64,000 nucleotides of DNA from Pantoea deleyi (lineage in GTDB: Bacteria > Pseudomonadota > Gammaproteobacteria > Enterobacterales > Enterobacteriaceae). Below, piece after piece: positions 1-9,158 of this stretch (positions within the stretch are counted from its first letter, which is position 1; each line of letters begins with the position of its first letter). Below the pieces are notes generated by a model. That model had not been told where the DNA came from, searched no databases, and saw nothing but the letters and a program-made list of their open reading frames with translations. The stretch covers positions 1,426,001-1,490,000 of the forward strand of contig NZ_CP071405.1 in assembly GCF_022647325.1 (NCBI RefSeq), given 5' to 3'. The translations under genes were made by a program, and so were the position numbers.

Positions 1-2563
1 ACGGCAGGCGATGCTGTTCATAGATCATCAGCCGTCCGCGTCCGCTGCGTTTGGCGTTGTAACAGGCGATATCCGCCTGGGACAGGACGTCACTGCTCTG
101 GCAGTTTTCGGCGGAGATCTGCGTTACCCCGGCGCTGGCGCCGACCTGATAGAGACGACCCAGCCACTGGAAGCGGTAGTCATTGACCGCGGCGACGATA
201 CGCTGCACCACGTCATGCGCCTGCGCGACTTCGCAGTCGGGCATCAGCAGGGCGAACTCATCGCCACCCAGACGGGCCAGGAAATCGCTGCTGCGCAGAT
301 GGTGCTGCATCAGCGCGGAGAGTTCGCGCAGCAGCGCATCCCCGGCGGCGTGTCCGGCGCTGTCGTTCACGGCCTTAAACTTGTCCAGATCGATAAAGAC
401 CAGCACATGGTGATGACGATGTTCCGCGGCATCAAACAGCAGGCGCTTAAGCTGCAGTTCAAAGCTGGCGCGGTTGGGCAGGCTGGTCAGGGTGTCATGC
501 AGCGCGCTGTAGCTCAGACGCTTCATCAGCTTACGAGACTCACTGACATCCTGAATAATCATCACGGCACCCTGTTCCAGCCCGGCTTCCGAACGCAGCG
601 GGGTGATGCTGTAGTGAATGTCGATATGACCCCCATCCGGCGCATGCAGCACCAGATCTTCCGCGAAATCTGGCGCAACCTTCTCCGGCGGCAGCTGGCA
701 CAGCAGCAGATTTTCCACTTCGGGCCCGTTGCGGCCCTGGGTGATGTGCAGCACCTTGCTCAGGGGCTGACCGGTGGCCTGCGCCTGCGACCAGCCGCTC
801 ATCTTCTCGGCCACCGGATTCATAAAGGCCACGCACATCTCTTTATCGGTGCTGATCACCGCTTCGCCGATCGAATCCAGGGTGATCGCCATGCGCTCTT
901 TCTCCTGAAACAGCGCCTCATTCAGATTGCGCAGCGGCGTGATGTCCTGACAGATACCCAGCATCCGCTCGATGCGTCCCTCTTTGCTCAGCAGCCGGTT
1001 AGCCTGGGTGCGCACCCAGCGCTGGCCCTGCCTGTCGACCACGCGATACTCCATATGGAAGGCGCTGCGCGTCTCAATGGCCTGCTGCACCGTCAGCGCC
1101 GCATACTCGCGGTCGGTGGCGTGCAGCAGATGGATCCAGAGGTCATAGCTGGGCGACTCATGCGGAGCCAGGCCAAACAGGTCGTACATGCGCTTATCCC
1201 ACAGCATCTCACCGGTCAGCAGGTTCCACTCCCAGACGCCGATGCCGCCCGCTTCGTTGGCCAGCGTGATGCGTTCCATCAGCCGCCGGTTCACCTGTTC
1301 GCTCTGTTTCAGCTCCGAGATATCGATGATCTGCGCAATGAAGTAGAGCGGGGCATGGCTGCTGTCGCGCACCAGCGACACGGTCAGACGCGCCCAGACG
1401 ATTTCGCCATCTTTGCGGAAATAGCGCTTTTCCAGGGTATAGGTGTCGATGTCGCCTTCCAGCAGTCGCCTGACATGCTGCATGTTCAGGGAGAGATCGT
1501 CGGGATGGGTGATCTGCTGGAAGGTCAGCCGCTTCAGCTCGTCGGCCGGATAGCCGAGGATCTGGCAGAGTGAGCGGTTCACCTGCAGCCAGTTGCCCTG
1601 CGGGGCGACCAGCGCCATTCCGATCGCCGAATACTCCATGGCGTGACGGAAGCGGGTTTCACTGTCGGAGATATGCAGTTTTTCGCGCCGGGAGGCGTCC
1701 ATCACCAGCGACATGATATGGCTGGGGATCAGCACCAGCAGAAACGGCAGCCAGCTGGAAACCGGGCCCAGCGAACTGTTGTTGTTGACGACGCTGACCA
1801 GATCTAATGCCAGCAGCATCGAGATAAAACTGGCGTTCAGGAAGAACAGAATAAACGCCTGCAGCTTGGGCAGGCGAACGGCGCACCAGAACAGAATCAC
1901 CACGATAAAGGTAAAGGGCCACGGCAGAAAGCGCAGTGACAGGTAACTGGCGCCGAGGGTGAGCAGCAGCGTCAGGGCGAGTTCGGCCAGGCGCAGATCG
2001 CTGAACTGCGCACGCCGCAGCGGCCAGGGCAGCAGCAGCAGCATCGGGCCGAGCACCAGCATGCCGATGATCTCGGAGATCACCCAGGTATAAAAGAAGG
2101 GAAACAACGCCTCGCCGCTGACCTGAAGCGTCCAGATCGCCAGCAGGCCGCCGAGGAGCGGCGTCATAATGCCGACCGACAGCACCAGGCGTGCCCAGTC
2201 ACTCAGCGAATCCAGCGGTGCGCGCCGGTTCAGCAGGGCGCGCAGCAGCATACCGCCGACCCCGGCCTGAATCAGGTTGAGCAGCGTAAATTTAAGGTTG
2301 GAAAAGGCGGGCCCGATGACCAGGGCGTTCGCGCTGGCGGTGCCCAGTACGCAGGCCGCCAGCAGCAGCGGCAGCTGGCGCGTCGGACAGCGGAAGACCA
2401 CCACGGTCATCAGCGTGGTCGGAAACCAGAGCGGGGAGATTTTCCCGCTGACCACGATCAGTTCAAGACAGAACAGCGTCAGGAAAAAGAGGACCCCGCC
2501 CAGAACCAGCGCCTGGAGCCAGCGATTGGGGATGTTATTTTGCGGGGATAAAATCTCAGTCAT
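1..2563 (-). CDS. dgcE: Diguanylate cyclase DgcE (YegE), 3' end beyond window
   Basis: Partial gene: reading from an ATG at 2563, 854 codons stay open to the window edge. An N-terminal block of about 300 residues is rich in membrane helices (MASE1-type sensor). Three PAS-like sensor segments follow near residues 301-425, 432-550 and 556-680. The cyclase domain starts near 687 with LHDTLTSLPNR and carries an intact GGDEF active-site motif at 766-770, so it should make cyclic di-GMP from two GTP at the inner membrane. E. coli DgcE is about 1105 residues and ends in a degenerate EAL domain, which would lie outside the window. Its position divergent from udk matches E. coli. The frame was read by hand from the reverse complement, because the open frame has no stop inside the window. 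Confidence 0.93.
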   Translation of the reverse strand, partial: MTEILSPQNNIPNRWLQALVLGGVLFFLTLFCLELIVVSGKISPLWFPTTLMTVVVFRCPTRQLPLLLAACVLGTASANALVIGPAFSNLKFTLLNLIQAGVGGMLLRALLNRRAPLDSLSDWARLVLSVGIMTPLLGGLLAIWTLQVSGEALFPFFYTWVISEIIGMLVLGPMLLLLPWPLRRAQFSDLRLAELALTLLLTLGASYLSLRFLPWPFTFIVVILFWCAVRLPKLQAFILFFLNASFISMLLALDLVSVVNNNSSLGPVSSWLPFLLVLIPSHIMSLVMDASRREKLHISDSETRFRHAMEYSAIGMALVAPQGNWLQVNRSLCQILGYPADELKRLTFQQITHPDDLSLNMQHVRRLLEGDIDTYTLEKRYFRKDGEIVWARLTVSLVRDSSHAPLYFIAQIIDISELKQSEQVNRRLMERITLANEAGGIGVWEWNLLTGEMLWDKRMYDLFGLAPHESPSYDLWIHLLHATDREYAALTVQQAIETRSAFHMEYRVVDRQGQRWVRTQANRLLSKEGRIERMLGICQDITPLRNLNEALFQEKERMAITLDSIGEAVISTDKEMCVAFMNPVAEKMSGWSQAQATGQPLSKVLHITQGRNGPEVENLLLCQLPPEKVAPDFAEDLVLHAPDGGHIDIHYSITPLRSEAGLEQGAVMIIQDVSESRKLMKRLSYSALHDTLTSLPNRASFELQLKRLLFDAAEHRHHHVLVFIDLDKFKAVNDSAGHAAGDALLRELSALMQHHLRSSDFLARLGGDEFALLMPDCEVAQAHDVVQRIVAAVNDYRFQWLGRLYQVGASAGVTQISAENCQSSDVLSQADIACYNAKRSGRGRLMIYEQHRLP

Positions 2564-2671
2564 GCGGGCTTCCGGCAGGGTGCAGGGCTCCGCAACGGCG
2601 AATCAGGCACCAGTCATTCTCTGACTGCATGCTAGCACATTCGGCAAAGAAAAAAGGGGGGAAATCAAAAT

Positions 2672-2699
2672 TGCCCGTTATTCGGCGAATTGACGGGCA
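2672..2699 (-). terminator. Hairpin after the PAP2 gene
   Basis: The arms TGCCCGT and ACGGGCA form a 7 bp perfect stem around a 14 nt loop that can pair further inside (TTCG/CGAA). On the minus strand it is followed by a T-rich run. It lies just past the PAP2 stop and before dgcE, so it plausibly terminates the PAP2 transcript. The loop is long, so confidence is moderate. Confidence 0.5.
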
Positions 2700-2726
2700 G
2701 GCGGTGGTGGCGGTCCAGCTTATTGA

Positions 2727-3341
2727 TTACTGACGAAAAAGATCGGCGCGGGTATAGGGTTTTTCCATCCCCGCGAGGCTGGCAGAGAAGCGCTCCAGAA
2801 ACTGCTGCGTGGTGGCGACGCGCCCGTGACTCATCAGAATAAATGGTACGACCAGCGCAGCACCGACCTGCGGCCAGCTAAAGCCTTTAAGCGTGGTGCG
2901 CCGCTGCGAGATCAGAAACGCGGTGCTCAGCGTGAAGCCCAGCAGCAGACCGGTGGCGACCTCGCTCCTGGAGTGCGCATGGATCACCAGGCGGGAGAAG
3001 CCCACCATCAACGGGATCAGATAGCCGACGGCGATCGCCACGACGCGACCCGGCAGCGACCAGCGCCCCGAGATCAGCCAGAGCATCACCGGCCACAGCG
3101 TAGCGGACATCGCGCTGTGACCGCTGAAACCGGTAAAATTAAAGCGCGCGCTGCCGATGCCGAATCCCAGAAACAGAATCTTCGAAATGCTCACCGTCAG
3201 GCCGGCCAGGCCAAACGCCACAATCCAGTAGAAGACGGTAAGACGGTTGTCACTCTTCCACGGTAAAATCAGGGCAATAATCACGGCTGTCGGAATCAAC
3301 AGCATGCTGTCGCCAAAATAGGTCAAAGTCTTCCAGTGCAT
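2727..3341 (-). CDS. PAP2-family membrane phosphatase
   Basis: 204 residues with several membrane segments. Two PAP2 acid-phosphatase motifs are visible: SGHS in the middle (motif 2, histidine) and SR...H in SRLVIHAHSRSE (motif 3, the usual nucleophilic histidine). Members dephosphorylate lipid phosphates such as undecaprenyl pyrophosphate or phosphatidylglycerol phosphate; the substrate here cannot be told. The start at 3341 (MHWKTLTYFGDS) is preferred over an upstream ATG at 3386 because AGGAG sits four bases before it and the upstream residues are polar. It stands alone between dgcE and udk, where E. coli has no gene. A link to polyprenyl carrier recycling is inference from the polysaccharide genes nearby. 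Confidence 0.82.
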   Translation of the reverse strand: MHWKTLTYFGDSMLLIPTAVIIALILPWKSDNRLTVFYWIVAFGLAGLTVSISKILFLGFGIGSARFNFTGFSGHSAMSATLWPVMLWLISGRWSLPGRVVAIAVGYLIPLMVGFSRLVIHAHSRSEVATGLLLGFTLSTAFLISQRRTTLKGFSWPQVGAALVVPFILMSHGRVATTQQFLERFSASLAGMEKPYTRADLFRQ

Positions 3342-3625
3342 ACAACTCCTGATGCCTTCTCGGGGCGTGATGAGAGCTTCGCGCACGGGCTAGCCGGCAC
3401 GCTGAAGGGGCCATTTTAGTTATAATTGGCTGTGACAACAGTTTATCGGTGAAATGAGTGGCGTCCAAAGGGGAAAGTCTGAAAAGTCGCCGACGCCATT
3501 TCTCTGGCATCAAAAGACCGAAATCCCTATACTTAGCGCGAACACACCCTCTCCATTTCGGCCCGTCCGCTGCCCGCGTAATGTGTGTCCAGTGGCAGGC
3601 TCCAGTTATCAGGTCTTAAAAAAGT

Positions 3626-4267
3626 ATGACTGACAAGTCTCATCAGTGCGTGATTGTAGGCATTGCCGGCGCTTCCGCATCCGGTAAAAGTTTAATTGCC
3701 AGCACGCTCTATCGTGAAATCCGTGATCAGGTAGGTGACGAGCACATCGGGGTCATCCCGGAAGATGCTTATTACAAAGATCAAAGTCACCTCACCATGG
3801 AAGAGAGGGTTAAAACCAATTATGACCATCCCAGCGCGATGGATCATGATTTACTGCTGCAGCACCTGCAGGCGGTGAAAGCCGGTCAGGATATCGAACT
3901 GCCGGTCTACAGCTACGTTGAACACACCCGCACGCAGCAGACCCAGCATCTGAAAGCCAAAAAGGTAATTATCCTGGAGGGCATTCTGCTGCTCACCGAC
4001 GCCCGGCTGCGTCAGGAACTCAACTTCTCTATCTTCGTGGACACGCCGCTCGATATCTGTCTGATGCGCCGTATGAAACGCGACGTCAATGAGCGCGGAC
4101 GTTCGATGGATTCGGTGATGAGTCAGTATCAGAAGACGGTCCGTCCGATGTTCCTGCAGTTCATCGAGCCCTCCAAGCAGTACGCCGATATCATCGTGCC
4201 GCGCGGCGGAAAAAACCGTATCGCCATCGATATCCTCAAGGCGAAAATTAACCAGTTTTTTGAATAA
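3626..4267 (+). CDS. udk: Uridine/cytidine kinase
   Basis: 213 residues, the normal length for Udk. The P-loop GASASGKS is at residues 15-22, with the kinase body [13 protein letters not shown] and [12 protein letters not shown] following. It phosphorylates uridine and cytidine to UMP and CMP in cytosolic pyrimidine salvage. It starts a co-directional set udk-dcd-asmA, the same order as in E. coli. The 284 bp upstream has a possible -10 TATACT at 3528-3533 without a convincing -35, and the SD (AGGTC) lies rather far from the ATG. Assignment is secure from the whole-protein pattern. Confidence 0.97.
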   Translation: MTDKSHQCVIVGIAGASASGKSLIASTLYREIRDQVGDEHIGVIPEDAYYKDQSHLTMEERVKTNYDHPSAMDHDLLLQHLQAVKAGQDIELPVYSYVEHTRTQQTQHLKAKKVIILEGILLLTDARLRQELNFSIFVDTPLDICLMRRMKRDVNERGRSMDSVMSQYQKTVRPMFLQFIEPSKQYADIIVPRGGKNRIAIDILKAKINQFFE

Positions 4268-4350
4268 TCCACGTCCGGCCGGACGTGGAGCAGACCGACG
4301 ACAGGCAGGCTGAAGTCGGTTCGCTACACTTATGTCATGGAGTTTCCGCA

Positions 4351-4932
4351 ATGAGATTATGCGATCGCGATATTGAAGCCTGGCTGGATAGTGGCAAACT
4401 GGCCATCGAGCCGCGCCCGCCGGTCGAACGCATTAATGGTGCCACGGTCGATGTGCGGCTGGGGAATCAGTTTCGTACCTTCAGCGGGCATACCGCCGCC
4501 TTTATCGATCTGAGCGGCCCGAAGCAGGAAGTGAGTGCCGCCCTGGATCGGGTGATGAGCGATGAGATCGTGCTGGCCGATGGCGAAGCCTTCTTCCTGC
4601 ATCCGGGCGAACTGGCGCTGGCGGTGACGCTGGAGTCGGTCACGCTGCCCGATGATTTGGTCGGCTGGCTGGATGGCCGCTCGTCGCTGGCGCGTCTGGG
4701 CCTGATGGTGCACGTCACGGCTCACCGCATCGATCCGGGCTGGCAGGGCCGTATCGTGCTGGAGTTCTATAATTCCGGTAAACTGCCGCTGGCACTGCGT
4801 CCTGGCATGTTAATCGGTGCGCTGAGTTTTGAACCGCTTTCCGGCCCGGCTGCGCGTCCCTACAACCGCCGTGAAGATGCAAAATATCGCGGTCAGCAGG
4901 GTGCTGATGCCAGCCGTATCGACAAAGATTAA
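4351..4932 (+). CDS. dcd: dCTP deaminase
   Basis: 193 residues, exactly the E. coli length when started at [11 protein letters not shown] (4351). The frame stays open 22 codons further upstream, but that part is unlike the family and GGAG precedes 4351. The enzyme converts dCTP to dUTP for thymidylate synthesis. The catalytic region is intact: GRSSLARLG (Ser111, Arg115) and Glu138 in RIVLEFYN. It is 83 bp behind udk and 12 bp before asmA, so the three are probably co-transcribed. Confidence 0.97.
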   Translation: MRLCDRDIEAWLDSGKLAIEPRPPVERINGATVDVRLGNQFRTFSGHTAAFIDLSGPKQEVSAALDRVMSDEIVLADGEAFFLHPGELALAVTLESVTLPDDLVGWLDGRSSLARLGLMVHVTAHRIDPGWQGRIVLEFYNSGKLPLALRPGMLIGALSFEPLSGPAARPYNRREDAKYRGQQGADASRIDKD

Positions 4933-4944
4933 TCTGAGGATGTA

Positions 4945-6765
4945 ATGAAAAGAGTGATAACCACGCTGGCCATCCTGTTAGTGGTGGTCGTATCGGGAAT
5001 GAGCGCGCTGGTGCTGCTGGTCAATCCCAACGACTTTCGTGCCTATATGGTACAACAGGTTGAACAACGCAGTGGTTATCGGCTGGCGGTCAGCAGCGAT
5101 CTGCGCTGGCACGTCTGGCCTCAGCTCAGCATCCTCGCGGGCCGGATGAGCCTGACCGCGCCGGGGGCCAGTCAGCCGCTGGTGTCGGCCGAAAATATGC
5201 GGCTGGATGTCAACCTCTGGCCGCTGCTCTCCCATCAGCTCAGCGTCAGTCAGGTGATGCTGAAAAACGCCGTGGTGCGCGTCACCCCCGACAGCAGCCC
5301 GCAGCCCGCGAAAAACGCGCCGCAGGGACCGCGTGATGCGGAGCCTGCATCACCCGCCAGCGGCTGGTCTTTTGACATCGCGAAACTGCGGGTCGCCGAC
5401 AGCCTGCTCATCTGGCAGCAGCCGGGCGGCGATGAATACAATTTCCGTGACCTCAACATCAGCATGGATCAGGACGCCAGCAACCTGGCGACGCTGGCGC
5501 TGAGCACCAGCCTGATGCGTAACCAGCGCAACGCCACGCTGTCGCTCAAGGGGCAGCTCGACGCCTCACAGTATCCTCATCGTCTCAGCGGCCAGCTGCA
5601 GCAGCTGGATTACACCCTGTCCGGCGCGGATATTCCGGCGCAGGGCATCAAAGGTTCGCTGAGCCTGCAGGGCGAGTGGAATGGCGACCGCCAGCGCTTC
5701 GCGTTCAGCAATCTGCAGCTCACCGCCAACGACAGCACGCTGACCGGGCAGGGCAGCGGCCACCTTATGCCACCGCAGCAGCTGGCGCTGGATCTGAAAG
5801 CCAGCTCGCTCAATCTCGATAATTTACTGACCAGTGCGCCCGCCTCTGAAACGCCTGGCGCTCAGCACGCCACCGTGGCCCGTTCACCGGTGATCGCGGC
5901 GCCGCGCGAACGCACCAACGCCGACTCTCCGCTGAACGACCTGGATCTGGCGCTGAAGCTTCAGGCGGACAGCGTGGTGTGGCGCGGCCTCTCGCTGACC
6001 GGCCTGACGCTCGATGCCAGCAATCAGCAGGGTCTGATGACGCTTAACACCCTCAGCGGTAAGCTGGGCAATGGCAGCTTCTCGGTTCCCGGCCGCATCG
6101 ATATCCGTCAGCCTGAGACGCAGGTGTCGCTGAAGCCGCAGCTCCGGCTGATTGCGATCCAGCCCCTGCTGAAAGCCTTTAACCTGCCGGAGAGTCTGCA
6201 GGGCAACCTGAGTCTCGACGGCGAGCTGGCGGGCGACACGCTGAGCGTCGAGGCGGCGAAGCGGCGCTGGCAGGGCAGGGCGACCCTGAGTGCCAGCAAC
6301 CTGAAACTGGCGCAGCTTAATCTGCAGCAGATGGTGCAGCGTGCCGTGGCGCGGGTCAGCGATAAGGTCAGCCGCGAAGAAGCTGATGATGCGGCCGATG
6401 AGGGCATTGAGTCGATCAGCGGCCAGGTGACGCTGAACAAAGGCGTACTCAGCTTCAGCGATATCAACGGCAACGGTCGCAATCTCGGTCTGCAGGGTGC
6501 CGGCAAAGTGGACATGGCGCAGCAGCAGCTGGATGTGACGCTGGGGCTGAAACTCAGCGGCTGGCGTGGCGCGGAGACGCTGGTGAAAGCACTCGCCGAT
6601 CAGCCGGTTCCGCTGCGCATCTACGGCGACTGGAACAGCCTGCAGTATTCGCTGCCTGTGGATGACGTGCTGCGCGAACGTCTGCAGAGCGAGGCCAGAA
6701 CACGGCTGAACCAGTGGATCGATCGTCAGAAAGAAGAGAGCAACAAGCCGGACAGGAAGAAATAG
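4945..6765 (+). CDS. asmA: AsmA, outer-membrane assembly-linked membrane protein
   Basis: 606 residues, close to the 617 of E. coli AsmA. A single N-terminal membrane anchor (residues 5-25) is followed by a long periplasmic body of alternating short hydrophobic and polar stretches, typical of AsmA-like repeating beta-groove proteins. The body is interrupted by a Pro/Ala-rich linker. The C-terminal part (LNLQQMVQRAVARVSDK onward) is the conserved AsmA end. AsmA affects outer-membrane protein and LPS assembly; the family is thought to help lipid movement between membranes. GAGGA precedes the ATG. It converges on yegH with only 24 bp between the stops. Confidence 0.93.
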   Translation: MKRVITTLAILLVVVVSGMSALVLLVNPNDFRAYMVQQVEQRSGYRLAVSSDLRWHVWPQLSILAGRMSLTAPGASQPLVSAENMRLDVNLWPLLSHQLSVSQVMLKNAVVRVTPDSSPQPAKNAPQGPRDAEPASPASGWSFDIAKLRVADSLLIWQQPGGDEYNFRDLNISMDQDASNLATLALSTSLMRNQRNATLSLKGQLDASQYPHRLSGQLQQLDYTLSGADIPAQGIKGSLSLQGEWNGDRQRFAFSNLQLTANDSTLTGQGSGHLMPPQQLALDLKASSLNLDNLLTSAPASETPGAQHATVARSPVIAAPRERTNADSPLNDLDLALKLQADSVVWRGLSLTGLTLDASNQQGLMTLNTLSGKLGNGSFSVPGRIDIRQPETQVSLKPQLRLIAIQPLLKAFNLPESLQGNLSLDGELAGDTLSVEAAKRRWQGRATLSASNLKLAQLNLQQMVQRAVARVSDKVSREEADDAADEGIESISGQVTLNKGVLSFSDINGNGRNLGLQGAGKVDMAQQQLDVTLGLKLSGWRGAETLVKALADQPVPLRIYGDWNSLQYSLPVDDVLRERLQSEARTRLNQWIDRQKEESNKPDRKK

Positions 6766-6789
6766 CGGCGCCCGAAACGGACGCGCGCG

Positions 6790-8361
6790 CTAGACCTCGT
6801 ACTCCATATCGGGCTGCAGAAGGATCTCAACCTTCTGCACCCGGTGGTTCTCGACCTGCAGGGTGCGCAGCTGATAGCCCTCCAGCTGCAGCACTTCGCC
6901 TTCCTGTGGAATATGCTGCAGCCTGTCCATCAGTAACCCGGCCAGCGTGTGATAGTCGCGCTGTTCATCCAGCGGTAACTTCACATAGAGCGCCAGATCC
7001 TCCAGCGGCATATGGCCGTTGGCAATCCAGTGGCCTTCCCCCTGAATCTGAATATCGTAACGGGCATCAATTTCACCCGCCTCATTTGGCAGATTGCCGG
7101 CGATGGTCTCCATCACATCGCTCAGGGTCACGACGCCTTCCACAGAACCAAACTCATCGACCACAAACGCAAAGTGCGTATGCGCCTGGCGAAACTGTTC
7201 CAGCGCCTGCAGCAGCGTCAGCCGCTCAGGAAAGACCAGCGGCTGGCGGATAAGGGCGCGCAGGTCGAGCGAATGGTGATGCAGTGACTGATGCAGCAGA
7301 TCGATAACGTGGACCACGCCCAGCGGTTCGCTGGAGTTATCGGTGATCAGGATGCGCGTATGCTGGTTGCGGTCCAGCCGGGCCATGATTTCAGCCGGAT
7401 CGTCACTGAGGTCGATATGCTCTACGTCGTGACGGGAGGTCATGATGCTGTTGACGTGGCGCTGAGCCATGCCCAGCACCCGGGCAATCATCACCCGCTC
7501 CTGGCGGTTAAACAGCATGCTGGCATCGCTGTCCGCAATCAGTGACGAGGTTTTCGCATCCAGCTCGGCCGGTTCCGCCGCGCCCCGCAGCATCCGCAGC
7601 ACCGCTTCCGCCGTCCGCTGCCGGAGCGGGCGACCCGCCGACAGGACCCGGCGGCGATTAAAGTGCGCCAGCTGGTTCAGCGCCTCAATGATCACCGAGA
7701 AACCGATCGCGGCGTAGAGATACCCTTTGGGGATCACGAAGCCAAACCCTTCCGCCACCAGGCTGAAACCAATCATCAGCAGGAAGCTCAGGCAGAGGAT
7801 CACAATCGTAGGATGGCTGTTCACAAAGCGGGTCAGGGGTTTGCTGGCGAGCAGCATCAGCAGGATCGCGATCGTCACCGCCAGCATCATGACCGGTAAA
7901 TCGTTCACCATTCCCACGGCGGTGATGACCGCATCCAGCGAGAAGATGGCATCCAGCACCACAATTTGCGCCACCACCGGCCAGAATTTAGCGCCGCCTT
8001 TTTGTTGACCGGACGCCTCATCATGGCCCTCAAGGCGCGCATTTAACTCTGTCGTGGCTTTAAACAGCAGGAAAATCCCGCCTGACAGCAGCAGAAGATC
8101 GCGTGCACTGAAGGGGTGATCCGCCAGCGTTATCCAGGGTTCCTTGAGCGTCACCAGCCACGAAAGCGAAGCGAGAAGCAGAATCCGGCACGCCAGCGCC
8201 AGCAGCAGGCCGATAACGCGCGCGCGGTCGCGAAGCGGCCCCGGCAGCTTCTCCACCAGGATGGCAATGAAAATCAGATTGTCGATGCCTAAAACCAGTT
8301 CCAGAACGATTAGCGTTACTAATCCCGCCCATAGCGAGGGATCGGCAATTACCTCCAGCAT
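6790..8361 (-). CDS. yegH: YegH-like TerC / CBS / CorC-HlyC membrane protein
   Basis: 523 residues (E. coli YegH 527). The order of parts is: a TerC-type membrane domain at residues 1-225, with the acidic helix motif [11 protein letters not shown] and a second copy [13 protein letters not shown]; a CBS pair at about 290-410; and a CorC/HlyC transporter-associated domain at about 420-510. The TerC family is linked to metal ion transport at the inner membrane; the substrate of YegH is not established. It is convergent with asmA and divergent from the exopolysaccharide cluster, exactly as in E. coli, so this is the chromosomal boundary of the capsule locus. Confidence 0.93.
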   Translation of the reverse strand: MLEVIADPSLWAGLVTLIVLELVLGIDNLIFIAILVEKLPGPLRDRARVIGLLLALACRILLLASLSWLVTLKEPWITLADHPFSARDLLLLSGGIFLLFKATTELNARLEGHDEASGQQKGGAKFWPVVAQIVVLDAIFSLDAVITAVGMVNDLPVMMLAVTIAILLMLLASKPLTRFVNSHPTIVILCLSFLLMIGFSLVAEGFGFVIPKGYLYAAIGFSVIIEALNQLAHFNRRRVLSAGRPLRQRTAEAVLRMLRGAAEPAELDAKTSSLIADSDASMLFNRQERVMIARVLGMAQRHVNSIMTSRHDVEHIDLSDDPAEIMARLDRNQHTRILITDNSSEPLGVVHVIDLLHQSLHHHSLDLRALIRQPLVFPERLTLLQALEQFRQAHTHFAFVVDEFGSVEGVVTLSDVMETIAGNLPNEAGEIDARYDIQIQGEGHWIANGHMPLEDLALYVKLPLDEQRDYHTLAGLLMDRLQHIPQEGEVLQLEGYQLRTLQVENHRVQKVEILLQPDMEYEV

Positions 8362-8527
8362 CTCTTATTCACCTGAATGTCTTAAATTGCGTTTTCTCTG
8401 ATGATAGTGGAGTGCCAGGCCAGGCACAAATGGCAGGGCAGGGGAGAGGGGGCCGGGCCGGACCACGCGATTGTGCGAAATGTGAACACAGGCGTGTGAC
8501 GGTTTGATTAATTCCGCAGAGGCGGAC

Positions 8528-8541
8528 AGAGATAATTCTGA
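8528..8541 (+). promoter_or_regulatory. Candidate RcsAB box
   Basis: AGAGATAATTCTGA matches 12 of 14 positions of the RcsAB consensus TRVGAAWAWTSYGR (mismatches at positions 1 and 6). It lies about 620 bp upstream of the amsG start, similar to the known placement in Erwinia. RcsAB activates capsule genes under the Rcs phosphorelay. Found by eye, so binding is a prediction. Confidence 0.5.
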
Positions 8542-8918
8542 CCCGATGTGTAGCAGAAAGAGGATATTCACCTGCCGGGCTTATGCGATTTATCTTATCG
8601 CGGGTATGGCATTAATCCGAATTGTGCGGAAAGGATTGCACTGCCTGTCCGGCATCAATACTAATTGCTGGTAGTCTTTTTCCTAAAATAGTCCAGGGAT
8701 GGCGGGACCTGCTTGTAAACAAGCCAGTAATAACTAGTATAGCAACAAGTTAGCAAACTCTGCCCCAGAGTCGTAATTTGCGTACCGATTCGACATTATC
8801 CGTAATGTCACGAATACGTAATTCATCATTGAACGTCTGTATGATGCGTTACCGAAACGCTGACGCATTTTGGGGAGCAATATGAATGATGACAGCGATA
8901 TTGGCAGCGACAGCCAAG

Positions 8919-8930
8919 GGCGGTAGCGTG
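8919..8930 (+). promoter_or_regulatory. ops element (JUMPstart), RfaH recruitment site
   Basis: GGCGGTAGCGTG is a perfect ops core, preceded by a JUMPstart-like stretch (CAGCCAAGGG). During transcription ops pauses RNA polymerase and loads the antiterminator RfaH, which lets long surface-polysaccharide operons be transcribed and translated. It lies 228 bp upstream of the first gene and faces into the cluster. Confidence 0.9.
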
Positions 8931-9158
8931 CCTGAATCGCGTTTTTCGTTGATAAAATGAGCAGCGCTGGCGATGATTAAAGTCAGAGTAATCTGTTGGT
9001 ATTCATCACAATATTATTGGTTTTATGGTTAAGATCATTGGCGTAAACGCCGCAGGAGCTCCCCTCAGAAACGGCTCAGTCTTGAGAGGTTACATCGCTC
9101 AACGATTAAACAGGCGATAGCCGTTGCGGGTTAAAGGAAATAAAATAAAGAGTTAAAT

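Larger units (their letters stand above)
8362..9158. other. 797 bp intergenic leader of the exopolysaccharide cluster
   Basis: No convincing gene. It holds the yegH upstream region, a candidate RcsAB box (8528-8541) and an ops/JUMPstart element (8919-8930). Weak -10-like strings follow TTGCAC at 8636. The long distance to the first gene agrees with the known amsG-type arrangement, in which the RcsA/RcsB site lies about half a kilobase upstream of the start codon. The 5' leader RNA would be several hundred bases. Confidence 0.6.

Noticed and set aside
11..1573. A 520-codon open frame on the plus strand
   Set aside because: It lies antisense to dgcE, whose minus-strand reading gives membrane, PAS and GGDEF motifs. 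Long antisense frames are common in GC-rich genes.
8365..8571. A 68-codon minus-strand frame upstream of yegH
   Set aside because: It sits in the yegH leader; no conserved pattern seen and no need for a gene there.
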